64,000 nucleotides of DNA from CAZBSE01 sp964561115 (lineage in GTDB: Bacteria > Actinomycetota > Humimicrobiia > Humimicrobiales > Humimicrobiaceae). A program made the translations under genes and the position numbers. The stretch covers positions 11,441 through 75,440 of the forward strand of contig CAZLOE010000003.1 of NCBI GenBank assembly GCA_964561115.1, written 5' to 3'. Positions 27,878 through 37,251 of this stretch are shown piece after piece. The stretch's first letter is position 1, and each line of letters begins with the position of its first letter. A model generated the notes under the pieces. That model did not search any database, had not been told where the DNA came from, and was given only the letters and a program-made list of their open reading frames with translations.

Positions 27878-28510
27878 TCAACTAATGACTCTAAATCCAA
27901 ACCTCTCCAGTAAGTCTACAAATTTTATTACAGGAAGTCCGGCTGCATTAAAAAAGCAACCGCCGATCTTCTCCACCAATAAACTTCCTAACCCAAAAAT
28001 ATTATAAGCACCGGCCTTGTCCAGTACCTCTTCCTTGTCTATATATACTTCAATCTCCTTTGGCATCAGCTTCCTAAATTTTACTCTGGTAGTTTCAGCG
28101 TCAAACTGGCATTCTCCTGATATGCTGTTTAAAACACAAACACCGCTTATTACCTTATGTACCCTGCCGGACAGAATATTTAAAAATTTTTCTGCCTCCT
28201 CGATACTGCCGGGTTTTCCAAAACACTTTCTTTTAAAGTACACCACTGTATCAAAACCTGCAATCAAAAACTGCTCCTTATAATCAGAGTCTTTCCCTTT
28301 CAGCCTGCTTTTTTTTATATTATTATAAACATTTTCTGCTTTTATAATACTATTGCTGATAACAGTCTTATAAGGATCTTTAAACTGCACCTCTTTGCAA
28401 TTTTCAGGTTCTACCGCTTTATAATCTATTTTTAATATCCTTAGTATCTCACTCCTTCTCGGAGATGCGGAAGCTAGTACGATCTTTTTTTTATACCCTT
28501 TTTGTTCCAA
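27878..28510 (-). CDS. maf: Maf-like nucleotide pyrophosphatase
   Basis: The Maf/HAM1-fold protein hydrolyses non-canonical or modified NTPs. The signature ASASPRR follows the N-terminus, and AGFDTVVYFK (catalytic Asp), SGRVHKVISGVCVL and DKAGAYNIFGLGSLLVEKIGG-like segments are present. I use the TTG at 28510 (L-E-Q-K-G-Y), which overlaps ndk by 20 nt; an ATG at 28579 would overlap ndk by 89 nt and add a non-conserved N-terminus. No strong Shine-Dalgarno distinguishes them, so the start is uncertain. Maf next to mreB is a common arrangement. Confidence 0.88.
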   Translation of the reverse strand: MEQKGYKKKIVLASASPRRSEILRILKIDYKAVEPENCKEVQFKDPYKTVISNSIIKAENVYNNIKKSRLKGKDSDYKEQFLIAGFDTVVYFKRKCFGKPGSIEEAEKFLNILSGRVHKVISGVCVLNSISGECQFDAETTRVKFRKLMPKEIEVYIDKEEVLDKAGAYNIFGLGSLLVEKIGGCFFNAAGLPVIKFVDLLERFGFRVIS

Positions 28511-28922
28511 TATCAGCCGGTTCTCTATCAAAAAATAATTTAATCTCCCTTTCAGCACTTTCCTTAGAATCCGAACCATGAATCACATTCGCAGTTATAT
28601 CATCACCAAAGTCTCCCCTGATGGTCCCTTTTTTGGCAATTCTGGAATCAGTCGGTCCCATAAGTTCTCTGGCTCTGTTAATGGCATTATCCCCGCTTAT
28701 AACCATTATCACTACAAGGCCGGAAGTTATATAATCGATCAACATATTGAAAAACTCTTTGTCTTTATGTTCATTATAATGTTTCTCTGCGAGATTGCGG
28801 CTTATTTTTATCATTTTTAGTTTCTCAATAATCAGATCTTCCTTTTCAAAACGCGATATTATCTCTCCGATTATTCTTTTCTTTACTCCGTCAGGTTTTA
28901 TAATAATCAGACTTTTTTCCAT
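28491..28922 (-). CDS. ndk: Nucleoside diphosphate kinase
   Basis: The 143-residue NDK balances NTP pools. The N-terminus EKSLIIIKPDGVKK and the catalytic-histidine motif NVIHGSDS (around residue 117) are diagnostic, as is the MGPTDSRIAKKGTIRGDFG segment. The C-terminal end overlaps maf. The order folC-(zinc ribbon)-ndk-maf-mreB matches the actinobacterial folC-ndk-mreB string. Confidence 0.97.
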   Translation of the reverse strand: MEKSLIIIKPDGVKKRIIGEIISRFEKEDLIIEKLKMIKISRNLAEKHYNEHKDKEFFNMLIDYITSGLVVIMVISGDNAINRARELMGPTDSRIAKKGTIRGDFGDDITANVIHGSDSKESAEREIKLFFDREPADIGTKRV

Positions 28923-28997
28923 ATTATCTCCAAAATTCTTATGCTAAATTTCTTTCAGCAACCCTTATGACCATTCACTTAAACCCAATTACTCCGC

Positions 28998-29456
28998 TTA
29001 TTGGGTAGTTTTACAGTATGGGCATACTTTCCAGTTCAAATCTAAAGTTTTACCACAATTAATACAGGAACTCTTTAATTTCTTTCTGCAGTAAGGGCAG
29101 ATCAAAAACTCATCCTTGATCTTATTCCCGCATGCAGGGCAGATAGATTGTTTACTGTTAAGCAGTGCCTGCATCCTCTCAATTTCAAGATCCCTTTCTA
29201 CTACATCATCAATGTATTCCGGAGGTCTTAAGATTAAATATAATATTAACCCTAAAAAATTTAACACCAGGACTACCAGAGACCAAAAAATCGCAGGAAT
29301 CACGGACTCGCTTCTGAGTTTTGCATCTCTAAAAGTCCAGTAAACAAAGGCAAGCCAGATAATAATCAAAACAAAAACAATACCGTAGATCAAATATTTC
29401 CATGCGGGATTCCTAAAAAAAGCTAAAACATCATTGATATACCCAAATAAATCCAT
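28998..29456 (-). CDS. Membrane protein with C-terminal zinc ribbons
   Basis: I place the start at the ATG at 29456 (M-D-L-F-G-Y), with GGAGGG 3 nt upstream; a TTG 15 nt earlier would read through that site. The product has about 152 residues. Two membrane helices lie at about 18-40 and 54-77, separated by a loop with TFRDAKLRSES; an acidic linker follows. Two zinc-ribbon units (about 100-152) carry four CxxC pairs: CPACGNK, CPYCRKK, CINCGK and CPYCKT. Such proteins are often annotated as zinc-ribbon or phospholipase_D-nuclease N-terminal-like. It sits between ndk and folC, where actinobacterial genomes carry a small membrane-protein gene. Function unknown. Confidence 0.8.
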   Translation of the reverse strand: MDLFGYINDVLAFFRNPAWKYLIYGIVFVLIIIWLAFVYWTFRDAKLRSESVIPAIFWSLVVLVLNFLGLILYLILRPPEYIDDVVERDLEIERMQALLNSKQSICPACGNKIKDEFLICPYCRKKLKSSCINCGKTLDLNWKVCPYCKTTQ

Positions 29457-29515
29457 TTGCCCTCCAAACAATACTTATTATATTCACCGATCTTAGTGCC
29501 AAACCATAAAATTTA

Positions 29516-30832
29516 TTAATTAATTACATTACTCAAATTGGTTATTGAACCAGTAATGCATATAATATCATTTTCCCCAGAAATTTTTAAAGCAAATTTT
29601 ACAGAATTTTTTATGTTATCCCTCCGGTATATTTCAACCGGCAGGCGGGCTGTGCCTTTAAATGATTTTATTTTACTCCTGACAACCTTTTCCAGTTCAC
29701 CTGTATCTAAACTTCGCCTGTCTAAACTTGAAGTCAAAATCAAAATATCGCTCACAGATATGACCTTCTCTATCATTTCTTCATATTTTTTATCCTTCAG
29801 AACAGCAAAAATTATAATTTTTTTCTTATCACCAAAGTATCTTATGACATCCTCTGTAAAATTTTCTATTCCCTCCGGGTTATGAGAAGCATCCGCAACT
29901 ACAACCGGCCCTTTTCTTATGATCTCAAACCTTCCTCTGACCCTTATGTCAGACAGGGCCTCATTCAATTTATGTTTTATTATCTTCCTTTTTCTACTTT
30001 CAAGGTAAAGCTCAGAAAGTACTACTGCCAGAGACAGATTTAAAAGCTGATACTGCCCGAGAAGGTGCAATCTTAGATCCCTATACACTTTATTTATTCC
30101 CTTTATATCAACGATCCACCCTTCCAGCCCCAGATCCACCTTTTTTCGAATGCCAAAATCTTTTCCTGAGCAGAACAGCCTTGAACCGGTACCCTCTGCT
30201 TTTTTTATTATTATCTCCAGCACCTCCGGACTGCTGCTTGTAGTTGCAACCATTGCGCCCTCTTTTATGACTTCTACTTTCTCGGCCGCTATTTCTTCGA
30301 TGGTATTACCTAACATCTTAGTATGTTCAAGACTCACACCTGTAAGCCCTACGACCTTTGAACAGGCGATATTGGTGGCATCCCATCTTCCACCCATTCC
30401 TGCTTCAAGCACCAGGACCTCTATACCTTCATCTTCTGCTAATTTGAATGCCATCGCAGAGATTATTTCAAACTGGGTAATAGGACCATTAAGGTCTATC
30501 TTATTGACTTGCTTAATATAAGGATATATTTGGTTAAACACACGGGCGAACTTCGCTTCTGACACTTCTTTTCCACAGATCCACATTCTTTCGGTGTAAC
30601 TTCTTATATGGGGAGAGATATGATAGCCGGTAGGTATGCCGTGATGATTTAATATACTGGCAACCATCTTTGTCGTGGAAGTCTTTCCGTTGGTTCCGAC
30701 AATATGAATAAAATCAATCTTCCTGTGGGGGTTGCCCAAAAGCTGAAGTATTTTTTCGATTCTTTCCAGGCCTGGCTTTATTCCAAAAATAAGGCAGCCG
30801 TCTAAATATTTGCTTACTTGCCTGAAATTCAC
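29516..30832 (-). CDS. folC: Folylpolyglutamate synthase / dihydrofolate synthase
   Basis: The 438-residue Mur-ligase-fold enzyme adds glutamate to (dihydro)folate. Features: an N-terminal helix (MNFRQVSKYLDGCLIFGIKPGLERI) typical for FolC, the P-loop HIVGTNGKTSTTK near 45, YHISPHIRSYTERM, LEAGMGGRWDATN and LTGVSLEHTKMLGNTIEEIA. A C-terminal domain with VADASHNPEGI follows. It starts 25 nt downstream of valS, the conserved valS-folC pair. Confidence 0.95.
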   Translation of the reverse strand: MNFRQVSKYLDGCLIFGIKPGLERIEKILQLLGNPHRKIDFIHIVGTNGKTSTTKMVASILNHHGIPTGYHISPHIRSYTERMWICGKEVSEAKFARVFNQIYPYIKQVNKIDLNGPITQFEIISAMAFKLAEDEGIEVLVLEAGMGGRWDATNIACSKVVGLTGVSLEHTKMLGNTIEEIAAEKVEVIKEGAMVATTSSSPEVLEIIIKKAEGTGSRLFCSGKDFGIRKKVDLGLEGWIVDIKGINKVYRDLRLHLLGQYQLLNLSLAVVLSELYLESRKRKIIKHKLNEALSDIRVRGRFEIIRKGPVVVADASHNPEGIENFTEDVIRYFGDKKKIIIFAVLKDKKYEEMIEKVISVSDILILTSSLDRRSLDTGELEKVVRSKIKSFKGTARLPVEIYRRDNIKNSVKFALKISGENDIICITGSITNLSNVIN

Positions 30833-30857
30833 TGTCTCTCACTTTTATTACTGGTTG

Positions 30858-33557
30858 CTATTTACTGGCACCTTCGATCCTGGTTAACTGATCATTCAAA
30901 ACTTTTAGAGTTTTTTCTGCCTGGTCCAGCCTGTCTTTCTCTTTCTGGATTATTTCTACCGGTGCTTTATTATTAAAAGCAGGATTTGAGATCTTCTTTT
31001 TGCTTTTTTCTATTACTGTATTTGTTTTTGCCATCTGGTTCTTTATTCTGTTGATCTCCAGCTTTATATCAACCACATCAAGAATATAAATAAATATGTT
31101 TATATTTCTTATAGTGGTCTTAATATATCCTTTTTGACCGGTGCAATCTTTAAATTCTATACTGTTTACTTTCCCAAGACTGTAAATATATTCTTTGTTT
31201 TTTTCTAATATACCTTTACTTTCTGTCTCAGATACCTCTAAATTGACCTTTACTCTGTCAGCTGGACTTATTTTAAGTTCAGATCTTATTTTCCTTATTT
31301 CACTTATGACATCAAAAACCATCCCTACCTTATCTTCTGCGTCCTTGTCTACCCTTTCTGGATCAAATTCCGGAAAGCTTTCTGTCATTATACTTTCACC
31401 CTTATGAGGAATATTCTGCCAGATCGCTTCTGTAATAAAAGGCATAAAGGGATGAAGCAGCTTAAGATATTTTTCCAAAACATACCATAATATAAATAAT
31501 GCACTTCTTCTGCCATCATCATTTCCTTCAGAATAAATTCTGACTTTTGTCGATTCAATGTACCAGTCACAATATTCATTCCAGAAGAAATCATTCAGAA
31601 GTCTTGATGCAAAAGAAAAATTATACTTTGCCATATATTTTTCAACATCCCTGATAGTGCTGTTTAATCCGGACAATATCCACTTGTCCCATAGATTCAA
31701 ACCAAGATTTTCGATATCCATTCTGTAAATATCCGTATCTTTACTTATGTTCGATATCACAAACTTAGAAGCGTTCCATAATTTGTTGGCAAAATTTCTA
31801 ACTCCCTCAATCTTTTCATCACCTAAATTCAAATTTTTCCCAGGTGTTGTCAGAGAGGTGAGGGTAAATCTTAAAACATCCGAGCCGTTTTTTTCAATCA
31901 CTTTTATAGGGTCTACTACATTGCCTTTGGATTTACTCATTTTCTGTCCGTATGCATCAATGACGATTGGATTTATAAACACTTCCCTGAAAGGAATATC
32001 TTCCATAAAATAAAGGCTCATCATTATCATTCTTGCCACCCAGAAAAAAATGATATCATGGGCAGTCACCAGAACAGATGTGGGAAAGAAATATTTAAGT
32101 TCCTCTGTTTCTTCAGGCCATCCAAAAACCGCAAAAGGCCAGAGGCAGGAGCTGAACCATGTATCCAGTACATCCTTATCCTGTTCTATATTACTGCTGC
32201 CGCATCCCAGGCAGACAGCGGGGCTCTCCTCGCTTACAGTCATTTCGCCGCAATCTTTGCAATACCATACCGGAATGCGATGCCCCCACCACAGCTGTCG
32301 GGATATACACCAGTCCCTTATATTTTTCATCCAGTCAAAATATATCTTATCCCATTTTTTGGGGGTTATTTTTATCCTTCCCTCTTCTACTGCCTGGATA
32401 GCCGGTGCAGCCAGCTTTTTCATCGATACAAACCACTGCAGGGAAATCCTCGGCTCCACTATAGTACCGCACCTTGAACAGATCCCGATTGCTGAAGTGT
32501 GCACATCCTTACCTGCCAGATAGCCCTGCTTATTAAGATCATTTAATACTTTCTTTCTTGCGATATTGCGGTCCAGTCCATTGTATTTTCCTGCATTGGA
32601 ATTCAAAGTGGCATCTTCATTGAATATATTGATCTGCTCGAGATCATGCCTTTTCCCAATTTCAAAATCATTAGGGTCATGTGCCGGTGTGACCTTGACA
32701 GCGCCGCTTCCAAATTCCATATCTGCAAAATCATCTTCTATGACAGGTATTTTCCTTTTCATCAGAGGGAGAAAGACAAACCTGCCCTTATATTTTTTAT
32801 ATCTGGGATCCTTTGGATTTACAGCAACTGCAGTATCTCCAAGCATAGTCTCTGGTCTTGTCGTTGAGACTACTATATATTCATCTTTACTCGGTTTACC
32901 GCTCTTCACATCTATTAAGGGATATTTTATATCCCACAGATTTCCTTCTTTCTGGATGTGTTCTACTTCAATATCCGAAATAGCAGTCCGACACCTGGGG
33001 CACCAATTGACCATATAATTCCCCCTGTATATCAGGCCATCTCTATACAGTGCAACAAATTCTTTTGTAACCGCCCTGCAGTAAAGATCATCAAGAGTAA
33101 ATCTTTCTTTATCCCAATCACATGAACATCCCAGCAATTTTAACTGAGTTATTATCCGGCTGCCGTATTTCTCCTTCCAGCGCCATACTTCTTTAATAAA
33201 CTTTTCTCTTCCAAGTTTAAATCTATTTGTTTTCTTTTCTTCGAGAGCCTTTTCAACCACATTCTGAGTAGCTATTCCTGCATGATCAGTGCCGGGTACC
33301 CAGGTAGTGTTACACCCCTTCATTCTCCTATACCTGATAATCACATCCTGCAGGGTATTGTTTAGAGCATGGCCCATATGAAGGTATCCGGTCACGTTAG
33401 GAGGCGGTATTACAATAGAGAAGGGCTTTTTTGATTTATCGACTATTGCAAGAAAATATTTATTTTCTAACCAGTGGCTGTAGATTTTTTGTTCAAGCGT
33501 TAAGGGGTCATATTTGCCTTCGACCTTGCCAAACGTTTTAAGCTGATTTTTCCTCAT
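30858..33557 (-). CDS. valS: Valyl-tRNA synthetase
   Basis: The 899-residue class Ia synthetase has the HIGH-like motif HMGH in PPPNVTGYLHMGHALNNT near residue 60. Zinc-type cysteine pairs are in NWCPRCRT, WYCKDCGE and CLGCGS. The CP1 editing domain has STTRPETMLGDTAV, and the KMSKS motif is near 538 (GQKMSKSKGN). A C-terminal coiled-coil arm (about 835-899) is typical for ValRS. It overlaps the clpX stop by 20 nt. No T-box is visible in front of it. Confidence 0.97.
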   Translation of the reverse strand: MRKNQLKTFGKVEGKYDPLTLEQKIYSHWLENKYFLAIVDKSKKPFSIVIPPPNVTGYLHMGHALNNTLQDVIIRYRRMKGCNTTWVPGTDHAGIATQNVVEKALEEKKTNRFKLGREKFIKEVWRWKEKYGSRIITQLKLLGCSCDWDKERFTLDDLYCRAVTKEFVALYRDGLIYRGNYMVNWCPRCRTAISDIEVEHIQKEGNLWDIKYPLIDVKSGKPSKDEYIVVSTTRPETMLGDTAVAVNPKDPRYKKYKGRFVFLPLMKRKIPVIEDDFADMEFGSGAVKVTPAHDPNDFEIGKRHDLEQINIFNEDATLNSNAGKYNGLDRNIARKKVLNDLNKQGYLAGKDVHTSAIGICSRCGTIVEPRISLQWFVSMKKLAAPAIQAVEEGRIKITPKKWDKIYFDWMKNIRDWCISRQLWWGHRIPVWYCKDCGEMTVSEESPAVCLGCGSSNIEQDKDVLDTWFSSCLWPFAVFGWPEETEELKYFFPTSVLVTAHDIIFFWVARMIMMSLYFMEDIPFREVFINPIVIDAYGQKMSKSKGNVVDPIKVIEKNGSDVLRFTLTSLTTPGKNLNLGDEKIEGVRNFANKLWNASKFVISNISKDTDIYRMDIENLGLNLWDKWILSGLNSTIRDVEKYMAKYNFSFASRLLNDFFWNEYCDWYIESTKVRIYSEGNDDGRRSALFILWYVLEKYLKLLHPFMPFITEAIWQNIPHKGESIMTESFPEFDPERVDKDAEDKVGMVFDVISEIRKIRSELKISPADRVKVNLEVSETESKGILEKNKEYIYSLGKVNSIEFKDCTGQKGYIKTTIRNINIFIYILDVVDIKLEINRIKNQMAKTNTVIEKSKKKISNPAFNNKAPVEIIQKEKDRLDQAEKTLKVLNDQLTRIEGASK

Positions 33558-34818
33558 CTTTCAAAAAAACTTTAGTTTTTGATCCGGTTATCACTTTGGG
33601 TTCAATCCTGTTCTCCACAACCTCTCTGGTAATAATACACTTGCTTATATCTTTACGGGCAGGTATTTCAAACATGACATTCAACATAATCTCTTCCATA
33701 ATGGCTCTCAGCCCCCTCGCTCCTGTTCCTCTCTTTAAAGCCTGTCTGGCAATCTCCTTTAAAGCGTCTTTGGTGAACTCAAGATCAACTTTATCCATTT
33801 TAAACATTTTGCCATATTGCTTGACCAGAGAGTTTTTTGGTTTTACCAAAATATTTATCAAATCATTTTCAGAAAGATTTGACAGCGTACTGACTACGGG
33901 AAGCCTTCCAATAAGTTCCGGTATCAAGCCGTATTTTAAAAGATCTTCCGGCATCGTCTGGGGAAGAAGCATATCGATCTTTTCAACTTTGCTGGAGACC
34001 TGCCCTGAAATAAAACCCACACTGCTCTTATTTATTCTTCTTTCTATTATCTTTTCCAGCCCGCTGAACGAGCCCCCGCAGATGAACAAAATATGGTTAG
34101 TATTGATCTGTATAAAATCCTGGTGTGGATGTTTCCTGCCGCCCTGAGGCGGGACATTGGCCTCAGTTCCTTCCAGAATCTTAAGTAAAGCCTGCTGCAC
34201 GCCCTCGCCGGACACATCTCGGGTAATGGAAGGGTTTTCAGATTTCCTGCTTATCTTGTCTATCTCATCCAGATAAATAATACCAGTCTCGGCTCTTTTG
34301 ATATCAAAATCTGCAGCCTGTATCAATCTCAATAATATATTCTCCACATCTTCACCTACGTAACCCGCCTCAGTCAGTGATGTTGCATCAGCAATACAGA
34401 AGGGGACATTTAATATCCTGGCCAGAGTCTGGGCCAGAAGGGTCTTTCCGCAGCCCGTAGGGCCGACAAGTAAAATGTTGCTTTTTTCAATCTCTGTATC
34501 ATCATTGTCCAGCTTATCCTCATATTTTACTCTTTTATAATGATTGTATACGGCTACAGACAGTATTTTTTTTGCTCTTTCCTGACCTATCACATATTGG
34601 TTCAGGATGGAATATATTTCTTTTGGCTTGGGAAGGTCTTTAAAATCAACCTCCCTTTCCTCTTTTAGCTCCTCATCTATTATCTCGTTGCACAGGTCCA
34701 CACACTCATTGCATATATATACTCCCGGTCCGGCAATAAGTTTTTTTACCTGATTTTGAGATTTGCTGCAGAAAGAACATTTTAAAAAATCATCTCTTTT
34801 TCCATTATTGGTTGACAA
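33538..34818 (-). CDS. clpX: ATP-dependent Clp protease ATP-binding subunit ClpX
   Basis: The 426-residue AAA+ unfoldase delivers substrates, including ssrA-tagged proteins, to ClpP. The N-terminal zinc-binding domain has Cys14, Cys17, Cys36 and Cys39. Walker A is GPTGCGKT near 121, Walker B is IIYLDEIDKI, with VGEDVENILLRL, the RKHPHQDF sensor region and a C-terminal small domain. The start is TTG at 34818 with GGAG upstream. It lies directly after clpP (24 nt), and the ssrA/smpB pair at 43-44 kb completes the trans-translation route. Confidence 0.97.
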   Translation of the reverse strand: MSTNNGKRDDFLKCSFCSKSQNQVKKLIAGPGVYICNECVDLCNEIIDEELKEEREVDFKDLPKPKEIYSILNQYVIGQERAKKILSVAVYNHYKRVKYEDKLDNDDTEIEKSNILLVGPTGCGKTLLAQTLARILNVPFCIADATSLTEAGYVGEDVENILLRLIQAADFDIKRAETGIIYLDEIDKISRKSENPSITRDVSGEGVQQALLKILEGTEANVPPQGGRKHPHQDFIQINTNHILFICGGSFSGLEKIIERRINKSSVGFISGQVSSKVEKIDMLLPQTMPEDLLKYGLIPELIGRLPVVSTLSNLSENDLINILVKPKNSLVKQYGKMFKMDKVDLEFTKDALKEIARQALKRGTGARGLRAIMEEIMLNVMFEIPARKDISKCIITREVVENRIEPKVITGSKTKVFLKDEEKSA

Positions 34819-34842
34819 GTGTACACTCTCCTTTAATAAATC

Positions 34843-35445
34843 TTACTTTTTATAAATAACTTCATCTACTATCCCATATTCTTTGGCTTCTTTTGCATTT
34901 AATATAAAATCTCTTTCAGTATCCTTTTCTACTTTTTTTACTTCCTGTCCGGTGTGCTTGGAAATTATTTCGTTTAGGAGAGCACGTATCCTTACCATCT
35001 CCCTTGCATGGATCTCAACATCAATTGTGGTCCCTGAAACACCCCCTGACGGCTGGTGAAGCATAACTCTTGAATTGGGAAGTGAAAATCTTTTACCTTT
35101 TTCTCCTGCCAGTAGCAAAACCGCTGCTGCGCTTGCCGCCTGACCGATACATATAGTGGATACCGGTGATTTTATAAACTGCATGGTATCATATACTGCC
35201 AGAGCCGAAGTCACAACTCCACCGGGACAGTTTATATAAAGCTGTATGTCTTTATCCGGCTCTTCAGCTTCAAGATGAAGCATCTGTGCCATAACCAGAT
35301 TGGCAATATTGTCATCTATGGCCAATCCTAAGAAAATTATTCTTTCTTTCAGCAGGCGAGAATAAATATCGAATGACCGCTCACCTCTATTGGTCTGCTC
35401 TATTACCATAGGTACTAAATAATCGTTATACATTTTAATCATCAC
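34843..35445 (-). CDS. clpP: ATP-dependent Clp protease proteolytic subunit
   Basis: The 200-residue serine protease forms the tetradecameric chamber. The catalytic triad is visible: Ser105 in GQAASAA, His130 in RVMLHQPSGG, Asp179 in TERD. An in-frame ATG four codons later (M-Y-N-D-Y) is an alternative start that leaves the conserved LVPMVIEQTNRGERSFDIYSRLL-type N-terminus intact. Only one clpP copy is in the window, whereas many actinobacteria carry two in tandem. It sits between tig and clpX. Confidence 0.97.
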   Translation of the reverse strand: MMIKMYNDYLVPMVIEQTNRGERSFDIYSRLLKERIIFLGLAIDDNIANLVMAQMLHLEAEEPDKDIQLYINCPGGVVTSALAVYDTMQFIKSPVSTICIGQAASAAAVLLLAGEKGKRFSLPNSRVMLHQPSGGVSGTTIDVEIHAREMVRIRALLNEIISKHTGQEVKKVEKDTERDFILNAKEAKEYGIVDEVIYKK

Positions 35446-35455
35446 TCTTTCTTGT

Positions 35456-36877
35456 TTATTTTGAATCAGGAGTCCAAATTTTTTCAGTTTTTCCTCCTGC
35501 CTTTGTCTTTCCTTTATCAGGTGTCCATATCCCGCTCTTGCTTCCGCTGTCTGTATTTTTTTCCTCTACAACTTTTGAGCTTTCTACTAATAGATCGATT
35601 ACTTTTTTTCTTCTGACAGTTTGCTTGACGGTTTCTTTACCCTCAGGTTTTTGCAGAAATTCCTCTATTTTCTTGACGTAATCTTCCTCTTTATATCTGT
35701 TTATAATATCATCTTTTTCCTTTTTAATCTCATCTTCTGAAGGCTCTATATTTTTCTTTTCTGCTTTTTCCAGTGCCTTAAAGATCAGGTATTCCTTTAC
35801 TTCCCTTATCGCCCTTTCCTTGATCTCCTGGTTCAATTTGTCTTCTGAAAGATTTATTGCCCTGATATAATCAGCTCTTTTTATTTTTTGCTTTTCCAAG
35901 CTCTCGTCAATACTTTTATTAATCTGTTCTATCCTGCTTTTTACCATCGCTACGGGAACATCGTTTTTCATCTTATCCATAATATGGCTCAAAATGTCTC
36001 CTACAATCTTTCCTTTTCTAATATTCTTCTTCTGCTTTACCATTCTCTCCTTAATACTGTCCTTAAAACTTTCTGCATCCTTATAATCACCAAAGTTCTT
36101 TAAAAATCCCTCATCTACCTCAGGTAATGCCTTCCTCTTTATTTCCTTTATAAAAACACCGAAACTTACCTTCTTGCCAGCAAGCTGTTTATTCTTAATA
36201 TCACCCGGCAGGGTAAACATTATTTTTTTCTTTTCGCCCTTTTTTAAACCAACCAGTGAATTCTCAAACTCAGGAAACAGGGTATTGGAACCAACTTCCA
36301 GAAGATAGTCTTCAGCACTGCCGTCTTCAAATTTCTTGCCTTCGATTTCTCCATCAAAATCAAGAGTTACATAATCACCTTTAGCTACGGGCTTGTCATC
36401 TTCAACCGGTTCCAATGTAGCAAAGTTGTTTCTTATACTGTTTATCTGATTTTCCAACTCCTGGTCAGATACATCGGTCGAAAGCCCTGTGACTTCTATA
36501 CCCTTATAGTCAGGTAATTTTATTTCCGGTTCCAGCTCTACTTCCACTTCAAAAACCAGAGGCAGATCTTCCTGAAGCTGGGTTATTTTTACCTTAGGAT
36601 AATCTATGGTCTTCAGGTCAGATTCCGCAATTATATCAGGATACAATTCAGATATCAGCAGACTTGAAGCTTCACTCAGCACATAATTCTTACCAAAATT
36701 TACATCTATCACCTGATAGGGTATCTTTCCCTTTCTAAAGCCGGGGATATTAGCTTTATTGGATATTTTTTTATATGCTTTGCCAATATTTTTCTTTAAA
36801 GAACTATTGGGAACCTCTATGATCAATTTGACCTTGTTTAAATCAATCTTTTCCTGGCTCTTTATTTTGAAAATCAA
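35456..36877 (-). CDS. tig: Trigger factor with an unusual C-terminal tail
   Basis: The 473-residue ribosome-bound chaperone and prolyl isomerase has an N-terminal ribosome-binding domain with the signature GFRKGKIPYQV near 48. The FKBP-type PPIase domain (about 150-240) contains AKGDYVTLDFDGEIEGKKFE and PEFENSLVGLKKGEKK. A helical chaperone domain extends to about 440. The last residues carry two copies of the short motif IWTPD (SGIWTPDKGK and EKIWTPDSK), which I do not know from standard trigger factors. The start is TTG with GGAGG about 8 nt upstream. It heads the tig-clpP-clpX-valS-folC string. Confidence 0.95.
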   Translation of the reverse strand: MIFKIKSQEKIDLNKVKLIIEVPNSSLKKNIGKAYKKISNKANIPGFRKGKIPYQVIDVNFGKNYVLSEASSLLISELYPDIIAESDLKTIDYPKVKITQLQEDLPLVFEVEVELEPEIKLPDYKGIEVTGLSTDVSDQELENQINSIRNNFATLEPVEDDKPVAKGDYVTLDFDGEIEGKKFEDGSAEDYLLEVGSNTLFPEFENSLVGLKKGEKKKIMFTLPGDIKNKQLAGKKVSFGVFIKEIKRKALPEVDEGFLKNFGDYKDAESFKDSIKERMVKQKKNIRKGKIVGDILSHIMDKMKNDVPVAMVKSRIEQINKSIDESLEKQKIKRADYIRAINLSEDKLNQEIKERAIREVKEYLIFKALEKAEKKNIEPSEDEIKKEKDDIINRYKEEDYVKKIEEFLQKPEGKETVKQTVRRKKVIDLLVESSKVVEEKNTDSGSKSGIWTPDKGKTKAGGKTEKIWTPDSK

Positions 36878-36994
36878 ATAAAATCCTCCTCAAATATCTA
36901 AAGCAGCAAAGTCATATTTCAATATTAAGACTCATATTATAATAGAAAACAAATAAAATACAAACCACCGTTCTATAGTCTTTTGGAAGCTGAA

Positions 36995-37159
36995 TGGTGC
37001 GAGAGAGGGGACTTGGTCTTTCGTCTCGCTTCGCTCGCTGCAGAGCCGCGGACTCCCTCGTCTGCGACTCAGTCCGTCCATTCAAGTCCCGTAAAACATG
37101 CACTTATGGCATGTTTTCCACATTAACTTATAAATCCACTTTAAAAATTATATCTTTTC
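36995..37159 (-). repeat. tRNA-associated element A, downstream of tRNA-Leu(UAG)
   Basis: This 165-bp unit lies between the 3' end of tRNA-Leu(UAG) and the tig leader. Its distal end (36995-37015) is a perfect 21-bp copy of tRNA-Leu positions 56-76 including CCA (37160-37180). GGGACTTG (37008-37015) in that copy pairs with CAAGTCCC (37083-37090). Between them is a GC-rich core shared with elements B and C: CGTCTC at 37022-37027, GGACT/AGTCC at 37050-37054/37071-37075. A hairpin AAAACATGC/GCATGTTTT lies at 37093-37101/37109-37117. The remaining roughly 40 bp up to the tRNA are AT-rich and differ between copies. Family unknown. Confidence 0.8.
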
Positions 37160-37246
37160 TGGTGCGAGAGAGGGGACTTGAACCCCTACAGGTGTTACCC
37201 CACTAGATCCTAAGTCTAGCGCGTCTGCCAATTCCGCCACTCTCGC
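37160..37246 (-). tRNA. tRNA-Leu(UAG)
   Basis: The 87-nt cloverleaf has acceptor GCGAGAG/CTCTCGC, anticodon loop CTTAGGA (anticodon TAG), a long variable arm as expected for a class II tRNA, T-loop TTCAAGT and an encoded CCA end. Element A follows it immediately. Confidence 0.97.
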
Positions 37247-37251
37247 ATAAG

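Noticed and set aside
37093..37117. CATG hairpin as an intrinsic terminator
   Set aside because: No T run follows the stem on the transcribed strand and the stem is not GC-rich; I keep it as a hairpin of unknown role.
36995..37159. Elements A-C as tRNA introns or group I introns
   Set aside because: The upstream tRNA and tmRNA genes are complete including CCA, so no excision is needed; the cores are too short and lack group I hallmarks.
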